This document shows positions 33,472-42,773 of a stretch of DNA of 64,000 nucleotides, piece by piece. Position 1 is the stretch's first letter. The number at the start of each line of letters is the position of its first letter. The stretch comes from Streptomyces sp. NBC_00557. Lineage in GTDB: Bacteria; Actinomycetota; Actinomycetes; Streptomycetales; Streptomycetaceae. The translations under genes and the position numbers were made by a program. A model generated the notes under the pieces. That model was not told the origin of the DNA. It ran no database searches and saw only the letters and a program-made list of their open reading frames with translations. The stretch covers positions 62,001 through 126,000 of the forward strand of contig NZ_CP107796.1 of NCBI RefSeq assembly GCF_036345995.1. Reading direction: 5' to 3'.

Positions 33472-34359
33472 TCACGAACCCTCCGGAGCCTCCGTGAACA
33501 TGGTGGCGTGGTCGGCGACCCACTGGTGAAACGTTCCCGGCGCCGTCCCGAGGAGGTCGGCCACCGCGGTGGTGACGTATGCGGGCCGGCCGACCGCCGC
33601 GCTCCACGCGGCGAGCAGCATGTCGATGACCGAGCTGGGCGCCGTACCCGCCGACAGGCTCCGGAACTCGTCCGGCGTCATCTCCTCGAATGCGATCCGT
33701 CGCCCCAGGACGTCACCGATGACGCCCACCTGCGCGGCCTGAGTCAGCGGTTCGGGGCCCGTCAGGACGTAGTCGCCTCCGACATATCCGTCCTGATGGA
33801 GCGTCCGCGCCGCGACGGCTGCAACGTCGCGGTCGTCGACGGGCGCGGTCTCGGCAGCGCCGTAAGGCCACCGGACGACCTCGCCGGCCCGGATCGCGGG
33901 CGCCCACCAGGCCAGCGAGTTCGACGCGAGCATCCCCGGCCGGATGACCGTCGACTCGAGTCCGGTGGCCGCGATGAGCCGCTCGATGTCGGCGTGCAGC
34001 GCAGCCATGGGATTGGGCTGCTGGAAGAAGGGGTGCGGCGTCTGGTGCGGGGAGGAGAGGAAGACGATCCGCCGCACGTGGGCCGCCAGTCGCTCGACGA
34101 CCGCCTCGGCGGTCTGAGGCGGTGCCGTCCAGACGAGGAAGACCGCACCGGCGCCCTTCAACGCCGGGTCGAGCGACTCGGGCACGGTGAGGTCGCCGGT
34201 GAAGACCTCGACCCTCGCCGGCAGCGTCGCTGCCGCCTCGGAACGATGGGTCAGGGCGCGGACCGGCACGCCGGCGTCGAGGAGATGGTCGATGACGACG
34301 CGGCCGATCCGGCCCGTCGCCCCAGTGACGAGCACGGGAGGAGTGTCTGTCTGATTCAT
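33472..34359 (-). CDS. NmrA-like NAD(P)-binding oxidoreductase
   Basis: The protein has 295 residues. The atypical SDR fold starts with VLVTGATGRIGRVVIDHLLD, a GxxGxxG loop. It continues with GDLTVPESLDPALKGAGAVF and RIVFLSSPHQ, and ends with a C-terminal lobe (GTFHQWVADHATMF). The active-site Tyr of classical SDRs is not placed normally, as in NmrA/azoreductase-like proteins. It is paralogous to 35675-36532 and to the angucycline-cluster protein at 62037-62900 (shared IRAGEVVRWPYG-type segment and the same ending). It is divergent from a TetR gene, which may regulate it. Substrate unknown. Confidence 0.85.
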   Translation of the reverse strand: MNQTDTPPVLVTGATGRIGRVVIDHLLDAGVPVRALTHRSEAAATLPARVEVFTGDLTVPESLDPALKGAGAVFLVWTAPPQTAEAVVERLAAHVRRIVFLSSPHQTPHPFFQQPNPMAALHADIERLIAATGLESTVIRPGMLASNSLAWWAPAIRAGEVVRWPYGAAETAPVDDRDVAAVAARTLHQDGYVGGDYVLTGPEPLTQAAQVGVIGDVLGRRIAFEEMTPDEFRSLSAGTAPSSVIDMLLAAWSAAVGRPAYVTTAVADLLGTAPGTFHQWVADHATMFTEAPEGS

Positions 34360-34376
34360 GCGTCCATAGAAACGTT

Positions 34377-34402
34377 ACTCGGTTAAAAAAGCAACTCGGT
34401 TA
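34377..34402. promoter_or_regulatory. Direct repeats of ACTCGGTTA in a divergent promoter
   Basis: Two copies, 34377-34385 and 34394-34402, are 17 bp apart between the NmrA-like and tetR-like starts (62-bp gap). They are a plausible binding site for the TetR protein or part of overlapping promoters. Confidence 0.5.
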
Positions 34403-34421
34403 CGAATGTTACGGTGGTCAG

Positions 34422-35018
34422 ATGAATGAGCCGACGGGACTGCGGGCCCGGAAGAGGGAGCGGACGCGCGACGTCATCGCCGACACGGCCATTTCGCTGT
34501 TCCTCGAGCGCGGCTTCGACCGCGTCTCGGTCAATGACGTCGCCGCGGCGGCCGAGGTCTCCAAGCCGACCCTCTTCCGGTACTTCCCCACCAAGGAAGA
34601 CCTGGTGCTGCACCGGTTCGCGGACCACCAGGGCGAGGCAGCACGCGTCGTACGCGACCGTAAGTCCGGCACCGATCCGGTGACGGCGCTGCACCGGCAC
34701 TTCCGGGCCGGCCTCGATCGGTACGACCCTGTCACCGGCCTCAATGACCATCCGCAGGTGGTGGCGTTCCATCGGCTGGTCTTCACCACACCGAGCCTGG
34801 CAGGACGGCTCACGCGGTACCAGCTCGAGGACGAGGAGGCACTGGCGGACGCCCTCGGTGAAGGCATCCAGGCACGCCTGCTAGCCGCCCAGGTACTCGC
34901 GGTCCAACGAGTGCTCGCCCGAACCAACTGGCGAAAGATCGCCGACGGTCGAACCGCCCACGACGTCCACCCCGAGGCCGTAGCCGATGCCGACCAGGCA
35001 TTCGACCGGCTGCGGTGA
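34422..35018 (+). CDS. TetR-family transcriptional regulator
   Basis: The product has 198 residues. The N-terminal helix-turn-helix is ADTAISLFLERGFDRVSVND, then VSKPTLFRYFPTKEDLVLHR. The C-terminal half is helical and ligand-binding, of the MftR/TetR_C group common in Streptomyces. It is transcribed away from the NmrA-like gene across a short gap with repeated ACTCGGTTA motifs and probably represses that gene and itself. Ligand unknown. Confidence 0.92.
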   Translation: MNEPTGLRARKRERTRDVIADTAISLFLERGFDRVSVNDVAAAAEVSKPTLFRYFPTKEDLVLHRFADHQGEAARVVRDRKSGTDPVTALHRHFRAGLDRYDPVTGLNDHPQVVAFHRLVFTTPSLAGRLTRYQLEDEEALADALGEGIQARLLAAQVLAVQRVLARTNWRKIADGRTAHDVHPEAVADADQAFDRLR

Positions 35019-35674
35019 CAGGCGACGCACGGGATCGAGAAGGGCTCTGCGGCCCGCTGCGCGCGTTGCCGCGGGCCCGATCAGGCCGTTCCGCGGACGC
35101 TGGCGGCCACCGCCTCGTCGGACACTGGTCGCCGGCATGATCCCGACCTGGGGTCACGGACGGTCACATGGACGCGGCCAGACAAGTCCCCCCTCAGGTG
35201 GCTGCCAGTGGGGAATCCGAAGCGGCCACTGACACATTGCCGACCAACCGAGCACAAACAGGCCTGACCGGTCCATTGCTGAGACACCATCCGCTGACCG
35301 AACATGATCGTTTGGCTCGGGTCGGGTGGGCATGAATTCTGGCTGCCGATTGACCGCTGCAGCCTGCCGGGCGCGGCGCAGCCCGCGCCGACGCCGCACA
35401 GGACAGGTGCTGATCGCCCGGTTCGCCGTGCGGCCGTGCTCGCCGCGCGGACAGTGCTACGGTTCCGGTAGGCGAAGTGCGGCGTCGGAACGCTTCGCCC
35501 GTCACTGCGGTGGCCCTGAGGCGCGAGTACCGGAACGCATCCGGTCGAGGTTGAGCGCCCTGTGGCACCGCGTTGCACGTCAGCCGGGTTGTAACCGGTT
35601 CCTGCTCGTTTCGCGGGTCGCCGACGTGCCTGTGCTCACCCTCGCCGGGGCTGATCTTGCGAGAGGAGCACATC
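35019..35674. other. Intergenic stretch, nothing recognised
   Basis: These 656 bases between the TetR gene and the second NmrA-like gene hold no credible gene on either strand. They may be decayed sequence. Confidence 0.4.
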
Positions 35675-36532
35675 ATGACCACTCTGGTCATCGGAGCCCG
35701 AGGCGGCATCGGTCGTCATGTCGTCGACCAGCTGCTCGCTGTCGGTGAACCCGTTCGTGCCTCGGTGCGCGACCCGCGGTCTGGCTCCGACCTGCCCGCC
35801 GCGGCCGAAGTCGTGACCGCCGACCTCACCCGGCCCGACACGCTGCGCCCCGCTCTCGACGGCGTGCGCAGGGTGTTTCTCTACGCCCCGCCGGCCAGCG
35901 CCGAAGGCTTTGCCACGGTGGCAGCAGAGGCGGGCCTTGAGCGCGTCGTGCTGCTCTCCTCCGGCAGTGTTCTGCTGCCGGGCATGGAGCACAACGCGAT
36001 CGCCCAGGAGCACCGTGCGGTCGAGGCCGCACTGTCGGACGCCGGCCTGCCCTGGACGCCGGTGCGGCCCCTGGTCCTGGCAAGTAACAGCCTGCGCTGG
36101 GCGGAGTCGATCAGGTCGAGCGGCACGGTGCGGCTGGTCCACCCCGACGCCGTCACAGCGCCGGTCCACGAACGCGACGTCGCCGCCGTCGCGGTCACGG
36201 CACTGGGCATCGGCGCCGAGGACGCCGTCACGACCGCTCCAACGAGCGCGGCCATGCTGACAGGACCCGAACTGATCTCGCAGCGCCGTCAGGTGGAACA
36301 GATCGGGCAGGCGATCGGCAGGAGGCTGCGTATCGAGGAACTGTCCCCGGACCAGGCCCGCGAGCACTACGGTCGCTTTTCCGATCCAGCAACTGTCGAT
36401 GCGATCCTGCAGTTTCTTTCCCTGGCTGCGACGGGCGGGTCGCCGTGCACGCCGACCGCGCGAAGGGTGCTGGGGCGGCCCGGCCACAGTTTCGCGCAGT
36501 GGGCCCGCGACCACGCAAAGGACTTCGGCTGA
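35675..36532 (+). CDS. NmrA-like NAD(P)-binding oxidoreductase (second copy)
   Basis: ATG 35675 follows a GAGAGGA ribosome site and gives 285 residues. The N-terminal Rossmann part begins TTLVIGARGGIGRHVVDQLL. RVFLYAPPASAEGF and RVVLLSSGSVLLPGMEH follow, then PVHERDVAAVAVTAL. The ending SFAQWARDHAKDFG parallels the ending of 33472-34359 and of the cluster gene at 62037. It has no regulator of its own nearby. Function unknown; related proteins reduce quinones or act as redox sensors. Confidence 0.85.
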   Translation: MTTLVIGARGGIGRHVVDQLLAVGEPVRASVRDPRSGSDLPAAAEVVTADLTRPDTLRPALDGVRRVFLYAPPASAEGFATVAAEAGLERVVLLSSGSVLLPGMEHNAIAQEHRAVEAALSDAGLPWTPVRPLVLASNSLRWAESIRSSGTVRLVHPDAVTAPVHERDVAAVAVTALGIGAEDAVTTAPTSAAMLTGPELISQRRQVEQIGQAIGRRLRIEELSPDQAREHYGRFSDPATVDAILQFLSLAATGGSPCTPTARRVLGRPGHSFAQWARDHAKDFG

Positions 36533-37266
36533 CGACCCACGCCGCAGCCCCCAAGCCGCGGCATGCCACAGCGATCAGCACCTGTGCCGCCAAGGCCGGG
36601 GGTGCGCGGGCCTGGGGTGGCGTCCCGGCGCGCCCCGCTCGTCGACGACTTCGCTGAAGCAGCCGGGGAGGCTTTGGGCAACCGGTGATCGCCGGCGCCT
36701 CACCCGCACCGGCCGGCCGGAGTAGGAACTCCTGTGCTCGTCCCTGCCGTGGTACCGATCCTTCCTCAGTGACAGTGACCCAGAACAGTCCGCCGGAGTC
36801 CGGCTGGGCGGAGGCGGCTTTCGCTCTGGTGAAGGGTCCGGGCGGGCACAGGTGGCACCCGGTTGCCGCCCGGGACCCGTACCGTGGCGCGGCGGCTGGC
36901 AAGGCCCGCAAGGAGCAGCGGTCGCCACACAGACCACGCCCCGGCTCCCTGACAACACGCGGGGCCGGGAGGGGACGGCGCCGGTCGGGGCCAGGCCGCT
37001 CGCGGCACGCCCGACGAGGCAGACTCGGCGGGCCGGGCGCGGTCCGTGCAGGGCGAGCCGGGCGGGTGACCGGGCCGCGCGCCGCGGCGAGGGGTTCCGC
37101 CCGGCTGGGCCGCGGATCCAGCCACGCCACCTCTCGGGCCGCAACCCCGAACACCACGTCATTCTCAGGTGCCCTGACGTAGCATCAAACAAAGCCGACT
37201 GCGAGTTGTAACCTGTCGTCACACCAGGTGCCAACCATCAGCGGACGCTACTCGGGGGAGAGCAGG
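36533..37266. other. Intergenic stretch, nothing recognised
   Basis: These 734 bases lie before the APC permease. Open frames exist in several registers but are Arg/Gly-rich and look like chance GC-rich frames. No hairpin or repeat stood out. Confidence 0.45.
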
Positions 37267-39003
37267 ATGGCTTTGCAGGTGCGGCCCACCAGCGGCCAGT
37301 CGAAGGAGTCCATACCCTCCGACGAAGCGCGCCGGCTCTCGCTGTTCCAGCTCTTCGGACTTGCGGCCGGCGGGTCGATCGGCTCCGGTTGGCTGTTGGG
37401 CGCCGTCGACGCCTACGACAAGGCCCGTGCCTATGCTCCGTGGGCCTGGCTGATCGGCGGGCTGGTGATGCTGGTCGTGGCCGGCGTCATGGTGGAGTTG
37501 GGTACGGCAGCCCCGAAAACCGGAGGGCTCATCTTCCTTCCGCTGCAGAGCAGTGGGCCGCTGGTGGCGATCGTGGCCGCGGCGGGGCTGTGGATCTTCT
37601 ACGCGATAAACGCCGCCAGTGAGTCCATGGCCATGACCAAAGGCCTCTCCTCCAAAATGCCCACGCTGATGGGGTCCGGGACCACCCTGACCGCCTGGGG
37701 CTGGGTCTGCACACTGGTGTTGATGGCGGTGATCTCGGCGACCAATCTGCTGGTCCCGCGGCTGGTGCGGATCGGCAACTCCTGGCTGACCGTCGTGAAG
37801 GTCATGGTCCCGCTGCTCACCATCGTCCTGTTCATCTTGTCTGGATTCGATCATCATCACGGAGGCGGGGGCGAGGCCAAGCACGGGTCCGGTGGCGCCG
37901 GGGGGTTCGGCGCGGTCCTGGCCGCCGTGGTGGACAGCGGGGTGATCTACGCCTATGTGGGGTTCCAGGGCCCGCTGGACTTCGCCGGAAACGTCAAGGC
38001 CGAGGGTCGGCTGACCGAGTCCGGCCGGCTGCGTTGGGCGGTCTACGGCACCATCGTCGGCACCACCGTGCTCTACATCCTCCTCCAGATCGTCTTCAAC
38101 TCTCGCCACGGGCAGTGGGACCCGGGTCACCCGGACTCCCCCTACACCCAGTTCGCCTTCGCCTCTTCGATGGCCTGGCTCGGATGGTGTCTGCGGATCA
38201 ACTCGGTGCTCTCCCCCATGGGCGCCGGGCTGGTCTTCACTCATGCCCTGACCCGCGAGGTCGCCACGCTCAGCCGCGCCCATCTCACCCACCGGGGCCT
38301 GCAGACAATGCGCACAACCACCCTGCGCGGCAGGGACGTCTACTGGCTGGTGCTGGCGGTGGACTTCGTCGTCGGACTGGTCGCACTGCTCGCGATGGGC
38401 GGGCGATGGCACACCCTGGTCGCGGCCGACGGGGTACTGACTCTCGTCGTGTACGCCGTTCCCGGCGTGGCCCTGGTCTCCTTGCGCGACAAGCTGCCGC
38501 CGGTCTCACCGAGCCGCAATCGGGTCCGCCGGCACGCGGCCTGGATCAGCTTCGTCCTCATCGCGTTGATCCTGTACGGAGCCGGCTGGACAGACCTGTG
38601 GCACGGGATGGCCGTGCTCGCCGCCGGCTGCGTGCTGCTACTCGGATTGCCGGTACTGGCACGGCAGTTCCCCACGCTGGGACGGTTCTACGACGCCCGG
38701 GAGCATGTGACGCGCTTTCGCCGACTTGGCTCCGACCCGGCAGCGCAAGCTGCGGCATACCTTCTCGGCATGCTGGCACTGCTGCTGGTGTGCACCCTGT
38801 TCGGCAACCCGGAGCCGGGCGCCCCACACCATCGCGCGTTCTATCTGTGGGGCGGAGGTGTGGGGATCATGGCCCTGATGACGTTCTGCGGCATGGTGTG
38901 GGCCTCGAAACGTCATATCGGGCGAGTGGAGCCCCTGCTGCCGCCGCCGACCTCACAGCTCCGCGAACGGGAGCAGGAACGGTCCGAGGAGCCGCAGCCG
39001 TAA
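37267..39003 (+). CDS. APC-superfamily amino-acid permease
   Basis: ATG 37267 follows a GAGAGCAGG ribosome site; the product has 578 residues. About 12 to 14 membrane helices are predicted. The first carries the APC substrate-site motif FGLAAGGSIGSGWLLG, and a His/Gly-rich loop (DHHHGGGGEAKHGSGGAGG) lies near residue 200, between helices. The family imports amino acids or polyamines with protons. The His-rich loop could bind metal or only be flexible. The stop is 14 bp from the convergent stop of the helical-repeat gene. Confidence 0.85.
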   Translation: MALQVRPTSGQSKESIPSDEARRLSLFQLFGLAAGGSIGSGWLLGAVDAYDKARAYAPWAWLIGGLVMLVVAGVMVELGTAAPKTGGLIFLPLQSSGPLVAIVAAAGLWIFYAINAASESMAMTKGLSSKMPTLMGSGTTLTAWGWVCTLVLMAVISATNLLVPRLVRIGNSWLTVVKVMVPLLTIVLFILSGFDHHHGGGGEAKHGSGGAGGFGAVLAAVVDSGVIYAYVGFQGPLDFAGNVKAEGRLTESGRLRWAVYGTIVGTTVLYILLQIVFNSRHGQWDPGHPDSPYTQFAFASSMAWLGWCLRINSVLSPMGAGLVFTHALTREVATLSRAHLTHRGLQTMRTTTLRGRDVYWLVLAVDFVVGLVALLAMGGRWHTLVAADGVLTLVVYAVPGVALVSLRDKLPPVSPSRNRVRRHAAWISFVLIALILYGAGWTDLWHGMAVLAAGCVLLLGLPVLARQFPTLGRFYDAREHVTRFRRLGSDPAAQAAAYLLGMLALLLVCTLFGNPEPGAPHHRAFYLWGGGVGIMALMTFCGMVWASKRHIGRVEPLLPPPTSQLREREQERSEEPQP

Positions 39004-39017
39004 CGTCACGCAGAGGG

Positions 39018-40766
39018 CTAGTGCACCGACTCCACCACCTGCTCGGCCTCCTCCTCCAAGCCCCTCCTCTGCAACAGCCTCACTGTTTCCTGACGGCGCA
39101 CCGCGTCCGCCCACCGGCCGACCGTTCCCCGGTACAGCAAACGCCGGCGCTGTCCGTCCATCCGGCTGGCGCGCAACTGCTCGCTGATCGCCACCACGTC
39201 CGCAGGGGCGATCCGCTGCTCGTTCTCCAGACAGCGTTCCAGCAAGTCCCAAGCCTTCTCCTGGCTCCAGCCCCGACCGGTTCCGTTGCCGTAGAGGCGG
39301 GCGGCTGTCTCGGCGACGACACCGCCCATCGGCACCCCGGCCAACTCGGGATCGGAGGGATCCGACAGCTCCTTGCAGGCCAGGTCCGCAGCGATCCTGC
39401 CACGGTTGCCCTGCACCTGCTGCGCCGTGACATAGTCGACGAACACCCCGGGGTCGACACTCCCGCTCAGCAGTCCGGCGGTGAGTCGGCGGGCGACTGT
39501 GCGCGCCACCCGGTACATGTCCCGGGAGCGCTCGATCTTCGTCTGCAGTCGCACCAGGTCGCCACCGGTTCGGCCGTCGATGTGCTCCGCTGCGGCTATG
39601 TACAACAGGCGCCAGCACTCCGGGTCGGCGTCGATGTTTCTCAATTCTGCTACGAGCCTGTCGATTTCGGCTGGGGAGCGCGGTCCGGTGGCGCATGCCG
39701 TGCCACGGGCCACGACTTTGGGATACAGGTCGACCTTGGTCCTTGCCACGGTCTCGAACCTCTGCCAGCGGCTGATGATCTCGGCGAGTTCATACAGCTC
39801 CTCGCGTGCCGCAGCCTGATTCAGGACCGCCTCGCATCGCTCCGGGTCGCTCTCCGCCAACTTCCGGCAGACGGCGGCCACGTTGTGGTACTGCAACCGC
39901 CTGCCGACATGGTCGATGAAGGAGTCCGGGCTGTGTTCCGAACCCGAGATCAGCTTTGCGACGGTATCCCTGGTGGTCTCCACCAGGTCCGTGTCGCACA
40001 GCCGCGTGTCGATCCACTTCTCCAGCACCGGCTCGACCGGGCTGAGCATGCGCAGGGCCGCGACCAGGTCGTTGAGCCCGGCCGGAGTCGTCGTGTCGGA
40101 CTGCCGCGCACCGGAAGCGTTGATCCTCTGTACGGCCCGTCCCAGAAGGTCCGCAGCCTCCTGTGAGCACCCTTCGTCGCGCAGCGCGAGATACAGCAGC
40201 GCCGTGTCGAGCAGGGTCCGGTTCTCGCTGAACGTGTTCAGGGTGGCCTCGACAAGGTTCTGCTTGCCCCGCGCGCGCAACTCCCGAACGAACGCGGCCA
40301 CATCAAGCGCCGTGCGCTGACGAGCCACATCGTGCACGATGCCCTTGCTCAGCGCAGAGGGCCGGTACTCGGAAATCTCGGGTTCCGGCTGCTGCCGCTC
40401 TCCCTGCCCGGCCGCGTCCGCGGAGCCGGCGGCGTCGATCTCCGACTGACGGCACGCCAGGTCTGCCGCATCGCCGATGCTTCGCCACAAAGCCGCCGTG
40501 GCCAGGACGTTCACCGCGTCGTAGAAGTGGAAGCTGGCTGCTGCTTCGATCAGTTGGTCGGTCGGCCGCTGGATCGCGAAGGCGTACAGCACCCGGATCG
40601 CGACGGCGGGACGAGGCGGCTCGCCCCTGCTCTCGTCACCCTTCCGAAGGGCCTGCACGCGCGCCGCGATTTCTTCGGTGCTGCTCCGGGTCACCCAGGA
40701 ATATCGGACGCTCCACGTCCGATCGTCATCCAGCCAGCCCTCGGCTCCGGGTCGTGCCCTACTCAT
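39018..40766 (-). CDS. Helical-repeat (solenoid) protein of a caspase operon
   Basis: This 582-residue protein has no signal peptide or membrane helix. It is almost entirely alpha-helical, with repeating 35-to-45-residue helical hairpins, for example AFVRELRARGKQNLVEATLN, LLYLALRDEGCSQEAADLLG and EVLEKW-type turns. That pattern resembles TPR/HEAT-like solenoids used as scaffolds or sensors. The family is not recognised. It lies 9 bp downstream of the caspase-like gene on the same strand, so it is the third gene of the operon. It would recruit, sense for, or be a target of the protease (inference). Confidence 0.7.
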   Translation of the reverse strand: MSRARPGAEGWLDDDRTWSVRYSWVTRSSTEEIAARVQALRKGDESRGEPPRPAVAIRVLYAFAIQRPTDQLIEAAASFHFYDAVNVLATAALWRSIGDAADLACRQSEIDAAGSADAAGQGERQQPEPEISEYRPSALSKGIVHDVARQRTALDVAAFVRELRARGKQNLVEATLNTFSENRTLLDTALLYLALRDEGCSQEAADLLGRAVQRINASGARQSDTTTPAGLNDLVAALRMLSPVEPVLEKWIDTRLCDTDLVETTRDTVAKLISGSEHSPDSFIDHVGRRLQYHNVAAVCRKLAESDPERCEAVLNQAAAREELYELAEIISRWQRFETVARTKVDLYPKVVARGTACATGPRSPAEIDRLVAELRNIDADPECWRLLYIAAAEHIDGRTGGDLVRLQTKIERSRDMYRVARTVARRLTAGLLSGSVDPGVFVDYVTAQQVQGNRGRIAADLACKELSDPSDPELAGVPMGGVVAETAARLYGNGTGRGWSQEKAWDLLERCLENEQRIAPADVVAISEQLRASRMDGQRRRLLYRGTVGRWADAVRRQETVRLLQRRGLEEEAEQVVESVH

Positions 40767-40775
40767 GCGTGACGC

Positions 40776-41822
40776 TCAAGCTGCCCGACGCTCCATCCGA
40801 CTGAAGTACCTGGCGAAGGTGTCCGGAGAACGGTAAGCCTCGTTCGCGCGTATATCGATGTGCTCGGCCAGCTTCAGGCTGTCGTCATCCCCTCTGTCGC
40901 AGAGGGTGGCGACGACGTCGGCGGTGGTGCACTCGTCCTTCAGCAGGTAGGGGATACGCGCGTCCGGGTCGCCCTTCAACCAGTCTATCCAGCCGTGCCG
41001 ATCGGTGGGCAGCGACGGATCCACACGCTGGTCGGCGGCCATCCGGTTGGTGAAGATCTGAGTTCCGTCGGGAGCGTCCCTGAGCACCATGCGCGGCTGC
41101 GGATGTCCTGCGGTGCACTTCTCCATCTCGGCCTTGATGGCCTCCCGGAGCAATCCGAAGGTGAGGTGGTCCTTGCGGTCCCGAGTGCCTCGCGCGAGGA
41201 CGTTGAGCAAGTGTCCACTGAACGGGGTGCACTGGTCGAACGGTGCCGGGAGACCGGGACACCCCGCAGCGGAGGCGAGCGGACCGGCGAGCGCCGCATC
41301 CTGGCCGAGGGCGCTGAGGACGCAGGTTCCTTCGAACTGGCGGCCCATCACCCCCGGCAGCTTCGGCTCCTCCCCGGCCGGGCCCAGGTCTCCCAGCCTG
41401 TGGGAGTAGCAGCAGTCGGCGATGAGGACCTTCAGCCCAGCCGCGGACTTGCGCATGGCGCGGTACACGTACCAGCTGTTCAACCACGTCCACGGAGCAC
41501 GGTCCTGGGACGTGCCCACCGAGAAGTGCACCTGGTCCCCGGCGGGGACGTCGCCCCAGCAGGCTCCGTGGCCGACGTAGACGACGAGCAGGGTGTCCGA
41601 AGGGCCGACCTCGGCGGCGGTCTCCTCCAAGGCGCGCATGACCCCGTCGATCGTCCCTGCCTCGTCCGGGTCGAGCACCCGGCAGCCGTCGGCGCCCCAG
41701 AGCTCGTCACCTGCGAGGACTTCTCGGTACATACGTCCGCTCGCGGCGATGGTGGGCCAGCCGGGGATGTTCGAGCCCGGCTGGTACTCGCCGGGTGCGA
41801 TCACCAGTGCGCGTGAGGCCAT
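40776..41822 (-). CDS. Caspase-like (peptidase C14) cysteine protease
   Basis: The 348-residue protein starts with MASRALVIAPGEYQ, the usual caspase beta-strand opening. The catalytic dyad is visible: His85 in LLVVYVGHGACWGD and Cys138 in KVLIADCCYSH. The region to about residue 250 completes the p20/p10-like fold (LLREAIKAEMEKC is typical of prokaryotic C14). The last 90 residues form a separate acidic tail (LLKDECTTADVVATLCDRGD) of unknown type. It overlaps neither neighbour but sits 1 bp after the EACC1-like gene and 9 bp before the solenoid gene, so the three are one operon. A regulated self-cleaving effector is the likely role. Confidence 0.85.
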   Translation of the reverse strand: MASRALVIAPGEYQPGSNIPGWPTIAASGRMYREVLAGDELWGADGCRVLDPDEAGTIDGVMRALEETAAEVGPSDTLLVVYVGHGACWGDVPAGDQVHFSVGTSQDRAPWTWLNSWYVYRAMRKSAAGLKVLIADCCYSHRLGDLGPAGEEPKLPGVMGRQFEGTCVLSALGQDAALAGPLASAAGCPGLPAPFDQCTPFSGHLLNVLARGTRDRKDHLTFGLLREAIKAEMEKCTAGHPQPRMVLRDAPDGTQIFTNRMAADQRVDPSLPTDRHGWIDWLKGDPDARIPYLLKDECTTADVVATLCDRGDDDSLKLAEHIDIRANEAYRSPDTFARYFSRMERRAA

Positions 41823-41823
41823 C

Positions 41824-42207
41824 TCAGCCGTTCACTCCCTCGGATCCCTCGGCCCGGCCCTCGCCCGGGGTACCCGCCGGGGCGTCGGCAGTCGACAGCG
41901 GCGCGGGCCTGACCTCGATCTCGGCCTGCGGCGGATCCAACCGGCCCGCACGCCACCGCTCGACGGCCCGCTTCGTGGCGTCCAGGGCCGCGCCGAGGGC
42001 CTCCTCGGTCAGCTTGGAGACGGCGGCCACCAGCAGGATCTCGACGATGCCGCCGGTCAGTACCCACCCCTGGTCGACCTCATCGCGGCGCCATTCCAGA
42101 CCAGTCTCCGCCTCGAGTTCGCCCCGTATCCGCTCCGGATCGTCCAACCCGAGTAACGCGCCCCTCACGGACACCGAGATCACCGCTGCCACTGACCGGC
42201 CCCCCAT
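41824..42207 (-). CDS. Small EACC1-like component of the caspase operon
   Basis: The first gene of the operon encodes 127 residues. It starts with a beta-rich segment (VSVRGALLGLDDPERIRGEL), followed by GWVLTGGIVEILLVAAVSKL, a hydrophobic helix, and a charged linker. This matches the layout of 'effector-associated constant component 1' proteins described for predicted bacterial conflict systems with caspase or trypsin-like effectors; I assign it from memory and it should be checked. It probably anchors or activates the neighbouring caspase. The C-terminal 40 residues are Pro/Glu/Gly-rich and unstructured. Confidence 0.65.
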   Translation of the reverse strand: MGGRSVAAVISVSVRGALLGLDDPERIRGELEAETGLEWRRDEVDQGWVLTGGIVEILLVAAVSKLTEEALGAALDATKRAVERWRAGRLDPPQAEIEVRPAPLSTADAPAGTPGEGRAEGSEGVNG

Positions 42208-42773
42208 GTCGTCGAGTTCTGGTCTCCACCCGATCCCGTCCAGGGTATCGGCCCTGACGGAGCAGGCACAGACGGCTCACGAATCCGTGGGCGACGGCTC
42301 GCGCTCCCCCTCCCGGCAGCAACGGACACGCCGAGGGCGTGAACGCGTTGATCGCTGCCCGAGGCGGCACACCGTTCGAGCACCAGTCGATCGGCTACGC
42401 CGTCGGGTAGGTCGAGGTGACGCTGGAGAAGAGGCGTGCGGGCGAGGCGTGGGCCGAACTGGACTGGCTGGAAGAACACGTTGGCCAGGACGGGCACACG
42501 ACAGGGGGTGCCGTACGTGAGCGGCCCGTTCGACGGCGGCCACAACCCGGACCGGGAGATCGACGCCATCGACATCCGGCACGGCAGCAGCAACGAGTCC
42601 GGCTGGCACAGTCCTTACCGAGCGGGACGGCACGCGCGTCTACCAACGGGAGCCGTTTTTAAGCACATAGCTACCTGCCCGCATCAGCTCATTCGCCACT
42701 TCGCTCAGCATCGTGCCGTACTCGCAGTCCGCGTCCATCAGTGCCTCTTCGGCCGTTCGACTGGTCCGACCGG
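42208..42773. other. Intergenic stretch upstream of the caspase operon
   Basis: These 566 bases include the promoter region of the leftward caspase operon. A rightward coding-like scrap (about 42510-42630, VSGPFDGGHNPDREIDAIDI) may be a gene remnant. Nothing else was recognised. Confidence 0.4.

Noticed and set aside
36685..37182. A 165-residue rightward frame before the APC permease
   Set aside because: Low-complexity Arg/Gly/Ala composition with no start signals; typical chance frame in GC-rich DNA.
38034..40166. A 710-residue frame across the end of the APC permease and into the solenoid gene
   Set aside because: It overlaps two genes with clear membrane or helical patterns and has no family signature.
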